Positions 37,584 through 47,034 of a stretch of 64,000 nt of DNA are shown in pieces. The notes under the pieces are model-generated. The model ran no database searches, was not told the DNA's origin, and saw nothing but the letters and a program-made list of their open reading frames with translations. Every line of letters starts with the position of its first letter. Positions within the stretch are counted from its first letter, which is position 1. Origin of the DNA: Microbacterium limosum (GTDB lineage Bacteria; Actinomycetota; Actinomycetes; Actinomycetales; Microbacteriaceae). The translations under genes were made by a program, and so were the position numbers. Location of the stretch: positions 1,364,001-1,428,000 of the forward strand of contig NZ_CP137080.1 in NCBI RefSeq assembly GCF_036324365.1, given 5' to 3'.

Positions 37584-38552
37584 TCACTCGGCGGGAGCGT
37601 CGATCCCGAGGATGTCGACGACGAAGACCAGGGTCGAGCCCGCCGGGACGCTGCCGCTGCCCTGGTCGCCGTAGCCGAGGTCGGGCGGGATGACGGCGAG
37701 GATCTGGGAGCCGACGGTCTGACCCTCGAGCGCCGCGCCGAACCCCTCCACGACGGCGTCGAGCTCGAACGCGACGGGTGCGCCGTTCTCCCAGGAGGAG
37801 TCGAAGACGGTCCCCTCGTCCCACAGCACGCCGGTGTAGTGCACACGGACGGGCGCATCGCCTGTGACGACCTCGCCGTCGCCCTTCTTCAGCACCTGCA
37901 CCTGCAGGTTGGCGGGCGGCTGGGCCTCGGGGACGATGATGCCGGGGCGCCCGTCGGGAGCGCGCACGACGGTGGGAAGGTTGTGCCCGGCGACGAACTG
38001 GTCGCCGCCGTCGGCTTTGTCGAGATAGACCTTGCGCAGATCGACCACGGCGATGGCGCTGCCGCCCTCCCCGATGCCGAACCCGTCGGCGGCCTCGGCA
38101 TTCAGCCCGTCGCCGGTGAGGACGGTGGCGACCCGCCCGCCCTCACGGGCGCACGCGAGAGCGTCCTCGAAGCCGGGAAACGACTGCGTCCACTGCGAGA
38201 GGGTGAGCACGCTCGTGAGCGATCCGTCGTACGGGGTCGTGGCGATCTGCTCGCCCGTCGCGCCGTTGTACAGCGCGACGTCGATCACCATCGCCTGGTC
38301 GAGGCCGCGGACCGCGGTCCCGTCGCCCTCGACGATGTCGGTCCACTCCGACTCGCTTGCCATGATGGGGGTGTACGCCTCGACGTCCGGGACGTCGTCG
38401 GTGTCGCCCTCCACGGTGACGAGGTCGATCGCCTCCTGCGACGCGCTGAGCGTCCGCTCGCAGCCGTCGTCGTTCACCGCGGGCGAGGAGCATCCGACCA
38501 GCGCGAGACCGAGGATGCCGGCGACGGTCACAGGGGCGAGGAATTTACGCAC
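37584..38552 (-). CDS. FKBP-type peptidyl-prolyl isomerase lipoprotein
   Basis: This 322-residue protein has a signal peptide ending in the lipobox LALVGC, so it is anchored outside the membrane. A long region without a clear family is followed by one C-terminal FKBP domain (about 210-320) with VHYTGVLWDEGTVFDSS, IPPDLGYGDQGSGSVPAGSTLVF. FKBP proteins speed up proline isomerisation during folding. It starts at GTG 38552 with a leaderless -10 and stands before pafB. Confidence 0.92.
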   Translation of the reverse strand: MRKFLAPVTVAGILGLALVGCSSPAVNDDGCERTLSASQEAIDLVTVEGDTDDVPDVEAYTPIMASESEWTDIVEGDGTAVRGLDQAMVIDVALYNGATGEQIATTPYDGSLTSVLTLSQWTQSFPGFEDALACAREGGRVATVLTGDGLNAEAADGFGIGEGGSAIAVVDLRKVYLDKADGGDQFVAGHNLPTVVRAPDGRPGIIVPEAQPPANLQVQVLKKGDGEVVTGDAPVRVHYTGVLWDEGTVFDSSWENGAPVAFELDAVVEGFGAALEGQTVGSQILAVIPPDLGYGDQGSGSVPAGSTLVFVVDILGIDAPAE

Positions 38553-38557
38553 GCGCT

Positions 38558-39601
38558 TCAGTCTATGCGAGCCGGGCTCGCCGAACCGGCGCCCTCGTCG
38601 TCCTCGTCGCCGGCGGCGCCGCCCAGACGTGCGGAAGCCGCCCGCTGCGCCTCCCGCACCCGCTTGCGCAGGTTCTTGTCGGTGATCTCACGATCCCCGA
38701 CGGCGCCGGGCGTCCACAGCTCCACGTCCTCGTCGCCGTAGCTGCTCTTGGACGCGCGGCGCTTCTGCTCGGGAGCGACCGCGCCCGGGGCGAGGCGGCG
38801 TGCCGAGATGAGAAAGCCCGTGTGAGCCACCATGCGGTGGTCCGGACGGACGGCCAGGCCCTCGACGTGCCAGCCGCGCACCATGGTCTCGGACGCGTCG
38901 GGTTCGGTGAACAGGCCGGTCCCCCGCAGATACTCGGCGACGCGCGACAGCTGCGTCGCGGTGGCGACGTAGCAGAGCACGACCCCCCCGGGCGTGAGGG
39001 CCTCGGCGACGACGTCGATGCACTCCCAGGGCGCCAGCATGTCGAGGACGACTCGGTCCACGGAGCCCGCCGGTGTCGCACGGGGCAGCTCCTCGGCCAG
39101 GTCCCCGACCCGCACCTCCCACTGCGGCGGATGGGCGCCGAAGAACGTCGCGACGTTCGCCTCGGCGACCTCCGCGAACTCCGGCCGGCGCTCGAACGAC
39201 AGCAGTCGCCCCCCTGCGCCGATCGCGCGCAGGAGCCAGAGCGAGAGCGCACCCGACCCGACGCCGGCCTCGACGACGGTCGCGCCCGGGAAAACGTCCG
39301 CCTCGGCGAGGATCTGTGCGGCATCCTTCGGATAGACGATCGCCGCGCCGCGGGGCATCGACATGACGAAGTCGCGCAGCAGCGGACGCAGCGCCAGGTA
39401 CTCATGGCCGCCGCTGTTGACCACGACCGACCCGTCGGGGATGCCGACGAGCTGGGCGTGCCGGAGCACACCGTGATGCGTGTGGAGCTCGCCTCCCTCA
39501 CGCAGCGTGATCGTGTGGAGGCGGCCCTTCGGCCCCGTCAGCTGCACCCGGTCACCGAGAGCGAAGGGCCCGCTCGATCGGGGCGTCGTCGCGGCGCTCA
39601 C
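38558..39601 (-). CDS. trmI: tRNA (adenine-58-N1)-methyltransferase TrmI
   Basis: This 347-residue SAM-dependent enzyme methylates A58 in the T loop of tRNA. It has an N-terminal OB-like strand region (FALGDRVQLTGPKGRLHTI), the SAM motif VVEAGVGSGALSLWLLRAIG and LDMLAPWECIDVV, all typical of bacterial TrmI. The C-terminal tail is basic and then acidic. GTG 39601 overlaps the HAD gene stop, so the two are coupled. The longer upstream frame is a shadow. Confidence 0.92.
   Translation of the reverse strand: MSAATTPRSSGPFALGDRVQLTGPKGRLHTITLREGGELHTHHGVLRHAQLVGIPDGSVVVNSGGHEYLALRPLLRDFVMSMPRGAAIVYPKDAAQILAEADVFPGATVVEAGVGSGALSLWLLRAIGAGGRLLSFERRPEFAEVAEANVATFFGAHPPQWEVRVGDLAEELPRATPAGSVDRVVLDMLAPWECIDVVAEALTPGGVVLCYVATATQLSRVAEYLRGTGLFTEPDASETMVRGWHVEGLAVRPDHRMVAHTGFLISARRLAPGAVAPEQKRRASKSSYGDEDVELWTPGAVGDREITDKNLRKRVREAQRAASARLGGAAGDEDDEGAGSASPARID
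38560..38565 (-). promoter_or_regulatory. -10 hexamer for leaderless FKBP lipoprotein
   Basis: Minus-strand TAGACT is followed by seven bases and GTG 38552. The hexamer overlaps the last codons of trmI. Confidence 0.45.
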
Positions 39602-40293
39602 CGGAGGGCCTCGGCGCGGCGGGCGCCTGCGGAGCGCTCCGAATGAAGACGCGAGATCTCCGCGACGCCCATGCGCTCGAGCGAGGCGGCGATGGCGAAC
39701 GCCCCCGACCCTTCGAGCGAGACGATGTTCGGCACGCCGAGCACGGTGCATCCCGCGGCGACACCGGAGCGGACCCCGTTCGGCGAATCCTCGATGGCGA
39801 CCGTGTCCGCGACATCGACGCCGAGCAGCTCGGCGGCGCGCAGGTAGGGGTCGGGGAAGGGCTTGGGGCGCTCGACGTCGTCGCCGGCGACGATGACATC
39901 GAACGCGTCGAAGTCGATGAGGTCGACGATCGATGTCGCCATGCGGCGCATCGACATCGTCACCAATGCCGTGGGGATGCCTGCGGTCTTCAGCTCGGCG
40001 AGCAGCTCGCGCGCACCCGGACGGAAGGGCACCCCCTCGCGGGCGAGCGACTCGAGCACGCGATCGGTGAGCGTGTCGATGATCTCGGGCACCGACATCC
40101 GCACCCCCGCGGCCTGGAAGATGCGCGCGGCGTCCTCGAGGCCGAGCCCAACGAGCTGAAGCGCCTGCTCGTGGCTCCACGTTCCCCCGAAGCTCTCGAC
40201 GAGCGGTGTCTCCGCGGCGATCCAGTGCGGTTCGGTGTCGACGAGGGTTCCGTCCATGTCCCACAGAACGGCGCGAGGAAGAGGGTGATTCAC
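39598..40293 (-). CDS. HAD-superfamily hydrolase (phosphatase)
   Basis: This 231-residue HAD subfamily IA protein has motif I WDMDGTLVDTEP with the nucleophile and acid/base Asp, motif II TMSMR region, motif III Lys in ERPKPFPDPYL and motif IV IEDSPNGVRSG. It likely acts on a small sugar phosphate or similar metabolite; substrate unknown. GTG 40293 has TAGCAT six bases upstream. It is the first gene of the coupled pair with trmI. Confidence 0.92.
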   Translation of the reverse strand: MNHPLPRAVLWDMDGTLVDTEPHWIAAETPLVESFGGTWSHEQALQLVGLGLEDAARIFQAAGVRMSVPEIIDTLTDRVLESLAREGVPFRPGARELLAELKTAGIPTALVTMSMRRMATSIVDLIDFDAFDVIVAGDDVERPKPFPDPYLRAAELLGVDVADTVAIEDSPNGVRSGVAAGCTVLGVPNIVSLEGSGAFAIAASLERMGVAEISRLHSERSAGARRAEALR

Positions 40294-40299
40294 CCGGCC

Positions 40300-40305
40300 A
40301 TGCTA
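40300..40305 (-). promoter_or_regulatory. -10 hexamer for leaderless HAD gene
   Basis: Minus-strand TAGCAT lies six bases before GTG 40293. Confidence 0.5.
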
Positions 40306-40382
40306 CCCGCGGGCCGGGTCGCCACCCGCGGCAGGGGTCGCACCGCTGCCGCGCACCCCCGCCTCTAGGGACCGCGTGCACC

Positions 40383-40388
40383 TATCCT
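40383..40388 (+). promoter_or_regulatory. -10 hexamer before PAC2 gene
   Basis: TATCCT lies 57 bases before the GTG at 40446, so this message would have a leader. The position is in the divergent gap with the HAD gene. Confidence 0.35.
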
Positions 40389-40445
40389 TGAGGGAACCGG
40401 ATCGGCCCGCACCCCCGAGCGTCGATCGGCGAGACGGGAGGCACG

Positions 40446-41312
40446 GTGGACGGACTCGGACGCAGAGTGCTCGTGGCGGCCTTCGACGGCTGGAACGACG
40501 CGGGCGAGGCGGCCTCCGCTGCCATCGAGGCGCTGCGATCGCGTCGTGAGACGGAGACCGTGCACTCCGTGGACCCCGAGCTGTACTTCGACTACCAGTA
40601 CACGCGGCCCCACATCACGATGGATGCCGAGGGCCGGCGCATCCTCAAGTGGCCCGAGACGCTCGTCACCCGCCCCGCGCGGCGCACGCGCGGCACGCAG
40701 CTGTGGCTCCTCTCCGGCGTCGAGCCCGCGCGCGCCTGGCAGGCCTTCGCCGCCGAGCTCGTCGACGTCGCGCTGCGCGAGGACATCACGGGGTTCGTCG
40801 CGCTCGGGTCGATGATGTCCGATGTGCCGCACACGCGCCCCATCTCGGTGTTCGGTGGCAGCGACAACGAGAGGATGCGCACCGAGCTCGGTCTCGAACG
40901 CAGCACCTACGAGGGGCCCATCGGCATCCTCTCGGTCATCGCCCAGGCAGCCGAGGCCGCCGGCATCCCCACGGTCTCGCTGTGGGCGAGCGTGCCCCAC
41001 TACGTGGCCGGTCACACCCCCTCTCCCAAGGCGACGCTCGCCCTGCTCGACCGTCTCGAGGACGTCACGGGCACGAAGATCGACCGGGGCGACCTTCCCA
41101 CCCAGGCCGCCGCATGGGAGGCGTCGATCGATGCGGCCGCCGCGGACGACGAGGAGATGACGGAGTACATCCGCCAGCTCGAGCAGACGCGCGACACGTG
41201 GGATTCCCCCGAGGCATCGGGCGATGCCATCGCGCAGGAGTTCGAGCGCTATCTCCGGCGCCGGGGCGACGGTCCCGGCAAGCCCGGGCGCGGCGACGAA
41301 CCCCGCCGCTGA
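40446..41312 (+). CDS. PAC2 family protein
   Basis: This 288-residue protein has the PAC2 fold seen in eukaryotic proteasome assembly chaperones: FDGWNDAGEAASAAIEALR, then TGFVALGSMMSDVPHTRP and SVPHYVAGHTPSPKATLALLDRL. In actinobacteria the family is widespread even where the proteasome is absent, and the role is unknown. GTG 40446 follows GGGAGGCAC. The stop runs into a strong hairpin. Confidence 0.88.
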   Translation: MDGLGRRVLVAAFDGWNDAGEAASAAIEALRSRRETETVHSVDPELYFDYQYTRPHITMDAEGRRILKWPETLVTRPARRTRGTQLWLLSGVEPARAWQAFAAELVDVALREDITGFVALGSMMSDVPHTRPISVFGGSDNERMRTELGLERSTYEGPIGILSVIAQAAEAAGIPTVSLWASVPHYVAGHTPSPKATLALLDRLEDVTGTKIDRGDLPTQAAAWEASIDAAAADDEEMTEYIRQLEQTRDTWDSPEASGDAIAQEFERYLRRRGDGPGKPGRGDEPRR

Positions 41313-41355
41313 CGCCCGCGCGGCGCACCCGATCGTGCGTCCCGCGCGGGGCGTC
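41311..41355. terminator. Convergent terminator after PAC2 and uppP
   Basis: A long GC-rich hairpin: 41315-41328 pairs with 41335-41350 with a two-base bulge, and an outer GACG/CGTC extends it. It spans most of the gap between the PAC2 stop (41312) and the uppP stop (41362, minus). Confidence 0.65.
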
Positions 41356-41361
41356 GCTGGC

Positions 41362-42192
41362 TCAGTAGGGCTGCAGAACCCCCACCGAGAGCAGCACGAT
41401 CAGCACGACGCCGAGGGCGACGCGGTAGATCACGAAGGGCAGGAAGCTGCCGCGCTTGAGGTAGCGCATCAGGAACGCGATGACCGCGAGACCGACCCCG
41501 AAGGCGACCACCGTGGCGCCGAACGTGTCGAGAAGCGTGTAGGGACCACCCGGCTCCTGGAAGGCCTGCAGCAGCTCGTACAGGCCCGAGCCGAACACGG
41601 CGGGAACGGCCAGCAGGAAGGCGTATTCGGCCGCCGCGGGCCGCGTATAGCCGAGGGCGAGCCCGAGTGTCGTCGTCGCCCCGGAGCGGGAGACGCCGGG
41701 GATCAGGGCGAGAGCCTGTGCGAAGCCCAGCGCGAGCCCGTGCGGGTAGGTCAGATCCTTCAGTTCGCGCTGTCGGCGTCCCCACCGGTCGGCTGCGCCG
41801 AGGAGGAGCCCGAACCCTATGAGCACGATCGCCACGAGCCAGAGGTTGCGGAAGGTCCCGCGGATGACGTCCTGGAAGAGGAACCCCAGCGCGCCAATGG
41901 GGATCGTTCCGAGGATGATGAGCCAACCCATCCGCGCATCCGGGTCGTTGCGCGGGACGCGGCCCGTCAGCGACTGCGCCCATCGCGAGATGATGCGCAC
42001 GATCGTGCCCCAGAAGTAGACCAGGACGGCGGCCTCCGTGCCGATCTGCGTGATCGCGGTGAAGGTCGCGCCCGGGTCCTCGGCCGAAGGGAGGAACTCG
42101 CCGACGATGCGCAGGTGGGCGCTCGAGGAGATCGGCAGGAACTCCGTCAGCCCCTGGATGATGCCGAGGACGAGGGCTTCGATGAACTGCAT
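41362..42192 (-). CDS. uppP: Undecaprenyl-diphosphate phosphatase
   Basis: UppP (BacA) dephosphorylates undecaprenyl pyrophosphate, recycling the lipid carrier of cell-wall synthesis; it also gives bacitracin tolerance. The 276-residue membrane protein has both conserved regions: [18 protein letters not shown] near the start and [17 protein letters not shown] in the middle, and eight or so helices. ATG 42192 has GGAAGG upstream. Confidence 0.95.
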   Translation of the reverse strand: MQFIEALVLGIIQGLTEFLPISSSAHLRIVGEFLPSAEDPGATFTAITQIGTEAAVLVYFWGTIVRIISRWAQSLTGRVPRNDPDARMGWLIILGTIPIGALGFLFQDVIRGTFRNLWLVAIVLIGFGLLLGAADRWGRRQRELKDLTYPHGLALGFAQALALIPGVSRSGATTTLGLALGYTRPAAAEYAFLLAVPAVFGSGLYELLQAFQEPGGPYTLLDTFGATVVAFGVGLAVIAFLMRYLKRGSFLPFVIYRVALGVVLIVLLSVGVLQPY

Positions 42193-42258
42193 GGGCGCCT
42201 TCCGGTGAGGTCGCGTCGGTGCGGGATGAGAGGGGTGCCGCGACGCGGCATCCGAGGA

Positions 42259-43587
42259 TCAGCAGACCCTGAGCAGGTCGGTCAGCACGCGCTGTCCGAA
42301 CTCGAGGGCATCGACGGGGACGCGCTCGTCCACCCCGTGGAACATACCGGTGAAGTCGAGGTCGGGGGGAAGGCGCAGCGGCGCGAAGCCGTATCCGGAG
42401 ATGCCGAGGGTGGCGAGGGCCTTGTTGTCGGTGCCGCCGCCCATCAGGTACGGCAGGACCGGGACCCCGGGATCGTGGCGCTCCAGCATCCCGACCATCG
42501 TGTCGACGAGGTCGCCCTCGAACGGGACCTCGAGCCCGATGTCGCTGTGCACGGTCTCGATCTCGATGTCGTCGCCGACGATCCGCTGGATCTCGGCGAG
42601 GGCCGCCGCCTCGGTGCCCGGAAGCACGCGCACGTCGATGAGTGCCTCGGCTCGATCGGGGATGACGTTGTGCTTGTAGCCCGCCGCGAGGCCGGTGGGG
42701 TTCGTGGTGGTGCGCAGCGTCGAGCGCAGAAAGCCCGATGCGCGCCCCGTCCTCGCCGCAAGGGCGTCGGGCCCGAGGGCGGCATCTCCGACGATTCCGC
42801 CCAGTCCCGCCAGGAGCGCCGTCGTGGTGGCGGTCAGACGCACCGGCCACTCCGTGCGCCCGACGGCGGCGACGGCCTCGGCGAGGCGGATGACGGCGTT
42901 GTCCTCGTGCACGGCCGACCCGTGTGCGGCGCGGCCCCGCGCGACGAGCCGTATCCACACGAGGGCCTTCTCCCCCACCTGCAGCAGATACGCCCGGCGA
43001 CCCGCCACATCGATCGAGTACCCGCCGACCTCGCTGATCGCCTCCGTCGCGCCGGCGAACCAGTCGGGTCGCTCCTTCACGACCAGGTGAGAGCCCTCGA
43101 TGCCGCCGTTCTCCTCGTCGGCGAAGAAGGTCACGATGACATCCCGCGCCGGCTGTTCGCCGGAGCGCACCAGATCGGCGACGGAGGTGAGGATCATGGC
43201 ATCCATGTCCTTCATGTCCACGGCACCGCGGCCCCACAGCATCCCGTCGCGGACGACACCCGCGAACGGATCGACGCTCCAGCCCTCCGGCGGCGCGGGG
43301 ACCACGTCGAGGTGCCCGTGGAGCACGAGGGCGGGCCTGCGGCGATCGCGGCCGGGCAGCACGGCGCGCACGTTCGTGCGGCGCGGCACCGGTTCGAAGT
43401 AGTCCACCTCGAGGCCGAGCGCTTCGAGGTACGCGCCGGCGTACTCGGCCGCCTCGCGCTCTCCGCGCGCCGTGCCCCCGCCCCAGTTCTGCGTGTCGAA
43501 TCGGATCAGGTCGCGGGCGATGCTCGCCACTTCCGGCAGAGGCGCGTCGCCCGCCGCGGAGACGAGGGCAGCAGGGTTCCGCGACAT
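42259..43587 (-). CDS. M20/M25/M40 family metallopeptidase
   Basis: This 442-residue enzyme is a dizinc exopeptidase or amidase. It shows VLHGHLDVVPAPPEGW (metal His and Asp), GRGAVDMKDMDAM (bridging Asp), FADEENGGIEGSHL (catalytic Glu and metal Glu) and a final MGGGTDNKA/GFAPL region with the last metal His in MFHGVDERVP. No signal peptide, so cytoplasmic. It likely cleaves dipeptides or acylated amino acids. ATG 43587 is in leaderless position. Confidence 0.92.
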   Translation of the reverse strand: MSRNPAALVSAAGDAPLPEVASIARDLIRFDTQNWGGGTARGEREAAEYAGAYLEALGLEVDYFEPVPRRTNVRAVLPGRDRRRPALVLHGHLDVVPAPPEGWSVDPFAGVVRDGMLWGRGAVDMKDMDAMILTSVADLVRSGEQPARDVIVTFFADEENGGIEGSHLVVKERPDWFAGATEAISEVGGYSIDVAGRRAYLLQVGEKALVWIRLVARGRAAHGSAVHEDNAVIRLAEAVAAVGRTEWPVRLTATTTALLAGLGGIVGDAALGPDALAARTGRASGFLRSTLRTTTNPTGLAAGYKHNVIPDRAEALIDVRVLPGTEAAALAEIQRIVGDDIEIETVHSDIGLEVPFEGDLVDTMVGMLERHDPGVPVLPYLMGGGTDNKALATLGISGYGFAPLRLPPDLDFTGMFHGVDERVPVDALEFGQRVLTDLLRVC

Positions 43588-43594
43588 GCCGACC

Positions 43595-43600
43595 AGGCTA
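43595..43600 (-). promoter_or_regulatory. -10 hexamer for leaderless M20 peptidase
   Basis: Minus-strand TAGCCT is followed by seven bases and ATG 43587. Confidence 0.5.
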
Positions 43601-43645
43601 CCCGCGTCGGGATCGCGGCCGGAAACGTGATAGTGTCGACCCTCG

Positions 43646-43659
43646 GTTGCGAAAGCAAC
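43646..43659 (+). other. GNRA-tetraloop hairpin in the tRNA-Leu leader
   Basis: GTTGC-GAAA-GCAAC is a perfect five-base-pair stem with a GNRA tetraloop, eight bases before the tRNA 5' end. It lies where the 5' leader of the precursor would be and may present the substrate to RNase P. Confidence 0.4.
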
Positions 43660-43667
43660 TCACCCAC

Positions 43668-43752
43668 GCGCGGGTGGCGGAATAGGTAGACGCGCTAGCT
43701 TGAGGTGCTAGTGCCCGTATAGGGCGTGGGGGTTCAAGTCCCCCCTCGCGCA
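43668..43752 (+). tRNA. tRNA-Leu (anticodon GAG)
   Basis: This 85-base class II tRNA has acceptor stem GCGCGGG/CTCGCGC with one G-T pair. The anticodon stem CTAGC/GCTAG closes loop TTGAGGT (anticodon GAG, reading CTC and CTT), and a long variable arm (TGCCCGTATAGGGCG) and T arm with GTTCAAG follow. CCA is not encoded. CTC is an abundant leucine codon in these genes. Confidence 0.96.
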
Positions 43753-43761
43753 CAGAGAGAG

Positions 43762-43786
43762 AAACCCCGGTTCAGCCGGGGTTTTT
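43762..43786 (+). terminator. Intrinsic terminator of tRNA-Leu(GAG)
   Basis: A nine-base-pair stem (AAACCCCGG with CCGGGGTTT) and loop TTCAG are followed by a T-run ending at 43786. This is the most classical rho-independent terminator in the window, and it also faces the end of the VIT-family gene. Confidence 0.9.
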
Positions 43787-43799
43787 CTCGTTCTGGGGA

Positions 43800-44894
43800 T
43801 CAGGCCGCGGATACGCCGAAGAGCAGCCCGAGCGCATACGTCACGGCGGCCGCCCCGAAGCCGATCGCCAGCTGACGAAGCGCGCGTCGAAGCGGCGGCG
43901 CCCCCGAGAGCAGGCCCACGAGCGCGCCCGTCGCCAGCAGCGCGGCCCCCACCAGCACGAGCGCGAGCAGGACTGCTGCGAGCCCGGACAGCCCGAACAG
44001 CCAAGGCACCACGGGAATGATCGCGCCGGAGGCGAAGAACAGGAAGCTGGATGCCGCGGCCCCCCACGCACCCCCGACGATCTCGTGCTGTTCGGCGCTG
44101 CCGAGGCCTGCGCGATCCCGGTCTCCGGGTGCCGCCGCGCGAGCGGCCTCCAGGACGGTGCGCGCGCGTTCGATCGCCGCCGCGCTCGTCAGTCCGCGGG
44201 TGCGGTACACGAGCGCGAGCTCGTTCGCGTCCAGGTCCAGATCGGGCAGCACGTCGTCGGCGTACGCGCTGGGCTCGGTGGACGTCAGCAGCTCGCGCTG
44301 CGACTTGACCGAGACGAATTCGCCCGCCCCCATCGAGAGTGCGCCCGCCAGCAGCCCCGCGACACCGCTGAAGAGCACGAACTGCGGTGCGACGCCCGTA
44401 GCCCCGATGCCCATCACGAGGGCGAGGTTCGAGACGAGACCGTCGTTCGCACCGAAGACCGCCGCGCGGAACGTGCCCGACAGACGCCGCCGGCCCCGCG
44501 CCGCGAGACCGCGCACGACCTCATGGTGGATCTTCTCGTCCGCGCGCATGGCGGGGGTGGCGAACCGCTCCGCGTCGTACGGCGACCGCCCCTCCGCGTT
44601 CTGCGCGAGGGCGAGCACGAAGATCGTGCCGAAGCGACGCGCCATCCAGGCCAGCGCCCGCGTCCGCATGCCGGGGCCGGGCAGCTTGGCGGGTTCGCCG
44701 CCGAGCAGCGAGAGCCAGTGCGCCTCGTGACGGCGCTCCGCCTCGACGAGGGCCAGGAGGATCTCACGCTCCTCCCCGCTCTTGCGGGTCGCGAGCTCGC
44801 GGTATACGCGCGCCTCGGCGCGTTCATCGACGAGGTAGCGCGCCCATCGGCGGCGGTCGGCGGCGGTGGGCGTCTCGCTGACGGGCGCGATCAT
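43800..44894 (-). CDS. VIT1/CCC1 family transporter with ferritin-like N-terminus
   Basis: This 364-residue protein joins a ferritin-like helical domain (about residues 10-140; RRWARYLVDERAEARVYRELA, ERRHEAHW with possible metal ligands) to a five-helix VIT1/CCC1 domain (GTFRAAVFGANDGLVSNLALVMG, SMGAGEFVSVKSQREL). Such proteins probably move iron or manganese across the membrane, with the N-terminal domain as metal sensor. ATG 44894 is chosen for its strong GGAGGCA ribosome site. Confidence 0.9.
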   Translation of the reverse strand: MIAPVSETPTAADRRRWARYLVDERAEARVYRELATRKSGEEREILLALVEAERRHEAHWLSLLGGEPAKLPGPGMRTRALAWMARRFGTIFVLALAQNAEGRSPYDAERFATPAMRADEKIHHEVVRGLAARGRRRLSGTFRAAVFGANDGLVSNLALVMGIGATGVAPQFVLFSGVAGLLAGALSMGAGEFVSVKSQRELLTSTEPSAYADDVLPDLDLDANELALVYRTRGLTSAAAIERARTVLEAARAAAPGDRDRAGLGSAEQHEIVGGAWGAAASSFLFFASGAIIPVVPWLFGLSGLAAVLLALVLVGAALLATGALVGLLSGAPPLRRALRQLAIGFGAAAVTYALGLLFGVSAA

Positions 44895-45017
44895 GCTGCC
44901 TCCAGATCGGCGGCGGGTGGTGGGGGACCACTCCACCGTAGGGTCGCGCCCGCCCGCGCGCCCGGCAGAGTCACGGATTGACAGCATTTCGGGGATCCGA
45001 ACGGCGCCGTACCCGGC

Positions 45018-46850
45018 TCAGGAGCGGACGCGTTTGCGCAGCACCTCGATGCGCGCCTGCAGCTGCGCCACGGTCGCGTGCGACACCGCCGGACCCCCGC
45101 ACATCCGGCGCAGCTCGGCATGCACCATGCCGTGCGGCTCGCCGCTCTGGCGCGCGTAGAGACCCACGAGGCTGTTCAGCAGTTGCCGCTGCTCCTTCAG
45201 GCTGCGGTGAAGCGCCTGCGGCGGCAGGTGATCGGCCGGTTCCGCCTCTCCCCCGGGCCCAGTCGCCTCACGCTTCTTGCGGTGCCGTGACTGACGCGAT
45301 TGCCGCTGCAGCAGCAGCTCGTGGACGTGCTCGGGCTCGAGCAGCCCCGGAATCCCGAGGAACTCCTCCTCCTCCGGCGTGCCGGGAACAGCCAGCTGGC
45401 CGAATTCCTTGCCGTCGTAGAGCACGCGGTCGAAGTGCGCGAGCGATCCGAGCGCCTGGTAGGTGAACTCCTGCGTGAGGGCGTCGGAGGCCTTCTCCTC
45501 CCGCTCCGCGGCATCCATGAGGTCGTCGTCGAGCGCCCACTCGTCCTCGCCGTCCGCGTCGCGGTCGAGAGCATGATCCCGCTCGCGTTCCAGTTCGTTC
45601 GCGAGGGCGAGAAGGGGAGGCACGTTGGGGAGGAAGATACTGGCCGTCTCGCCGCGCCGCCGGGCCCGTACGAAGCGCCCGATGGCCTGCGCGAAGAAGA
45701 GGGGCGTCGAGGCGCTCGTCGCGTAGACGCCGACGGCCAGGCGAGGAACATCGACGCCCTCAGAGACCATGCGCACGGCCACGAGCCACCTCGAGGTCGA
45801 GGCCGAGAACGTCTCGATGCGCAGCGACGCCTCCGCCTCGTCCGAGAGCACCACCGTGGGCGGCTCGCCCGAGATGTCGGCGAGGATCGCGGCGTACGCG
45901 CGGGCGGCGGTCTGGTCGGTGGCGATGACGAGGCCGCCCGCGTCCGGGATCTGCTCCCGCACTTCGGTGAGCCTGCGGTCCGCGGAGCGCAGGACGGCGG
46001 GGATCCAGTCGCCCTGCGGATCCAGCGCCGTGCGCCACGCCTGCGCGTTGACGTCCTTCGTGTTGTCCTGACCGAGATGCGCCTCCATCTCGTCGCCGGT
46101 GCGCGTTCGCCACCGCATCTTCCCGGCGTAGACGAGGAACATGACCGGGCGGACGACGCCGTCCTCGAGCGCGCGGCGATACCCGTAGGCGTAGTCGGTG
46201 CGGGAGATGCGGATACCTTTGTCGTCCGGGTGGTACTCGACGAAGGGGATCGGGGCCGTGTCGCTGCGGAAGGGCGTTCCCGACAGCAGCAGCCGGCGGG
46301 TCGCGCGCCCGTAGGCCTCCCGGAGGGCATCGCCCCAGCTGAGCGCATCCCCGCCGTGATGCACTTCGTCCAGGATGACGAGCGTGCGCGCGTCCTCGGT
46401 GAGGCGCTGGTGCACGGATGCCTTGACCGCCACCTGCGCGTACGTGACCGCGACGCCGTGGTAGTGCCGGGCGGGGACGCTGTGGCGATTGCTGAAGGCG
46501 GGATCGAGGCGCAGCGAGACGCGGGCCGCGGCATCCGCCCACTGGGTCTTGAGGTGCTCGGTCGGGGCCACCACGACGATGCGCGTCACGACCCGTCGTC
46601 GCAGCAGCTCCGTCGCCAGGCGGAGGGCGAAGGTCGTCTTCCCGGCGCCCGGGGTCGCCGCTGCGAGGAAGTCGCGCGGACCCTTGCCGGGGCCGTCCGG
46701 CCCGTCGAGGGCGAAGTACTCGTCGAGGGCCTCGGCCTGCCACGCGCGCAGGCGCTGCGCCGTCCCCCACGGGGCTCGCTGCGGGTAGGCGGGCGACAGG
46801 TGCTCCGCGGCGAAGCTGCCGACATGGGCCGCGGTCGCCTGCTCCGTCAT
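45018..46850 (-). CDS. DEAD/DEAH-box helicase, superfamily 2
   Basis: This 610-residue protein has Walker A ATPGAGKTTFALRLA, a DEVH motif II in ILDEVHHGGDAL, motif III SGTPFRSD and a second RecA domain with VSEGVDVPRLAVGVYATSASTPLFFAQAIGRFVRARR. It resembles the DNA-repair-type UvrB/Res helicases of actinobacteria. The C-terminal part (about 430-610) is specific and includes a charged segment. ATG 46850 follows GGAG. Exact substrate unknown. Confidence 0.88.
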   Translation of the reverse strand: MTEQATAAHVGSFAAEHLSPAYPQRAPWGTAQRLRAWQAEALDEYFALDGPDGPGKGPRDFLAAATPGAGKTTFALRLATELLRRRVVTRIVVVAPTEHLKTQWADAAARVSLRLDPAFSNRHSVPARHYHGVAVTYAQVAVKASVHQRLTEDARTLVILDEVHHGGDALSWGDALREAYGRATRRLLLSGTPFRSDTAPIPFVEYHPDDKGIRISRTDYAYGYRRALEDGVVRPVMFLVYAGKMRWRTRTGDEMEAHLGQDNTKDVNAQAWRTALDPQGDWIPAVLRSADRRLTEVREQIPDAGGLVIATDQTAARAYAAILADISGEPPTVVLSDEAEASLRIETFSASTSRWLVAVRMVSEGVDVPRLAVGVYATSASTPLFFAQAIGRFVRARRRGETASIFLPNVPPLLALANELERERDHALDRDADGEDEWALDDDLMDAAEREEKASDALTQEFTYQALGSLAHFDRVLYDGKEFGQLAVPGTPEEEEFLGIPGLLEPEHVHELLLQRQSRQSRHRKKREATGPGGEAEPADHLPPQALHRSLKEQRQLLNSLVGLYARQSGEPHGMVHAELRRMCGGPAVSHATVAQLQARIEVLRKRVRS

Positions 46851-47034
46851 CCGTCTCCAGCCTCCTCGGACGCCGCGTGAGCGGGCGCTCCGTCGCCGTG
46901 CCGCCGGGCGCCGGCACGGATGACCACGATAGACGACCCCGCGGACGTCGGGCCGCCCGTGGCACCCCGTCCCACCTGGTCGGAACCGGAGTGCCGGGGT
47001 AGTGTCGAAGGGTCCGCGAACCGAGGAGAGGCCC

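Noticed and set aside
38558..41361. A proteasome locus around PAC2
   Set aside because: Neighbours are a HAD enzyme, trmI and uppP; no prcA, prcB, mpa or pup is present.
43762..43786. CRISPR or phage attachment site at the 3' end of tRNA-Leu(GAG)
   Set aside because: The sequence after the tRNA is a simple terminator; there is no integrase, no direct repeat of the tRNA end, and no spacer array.
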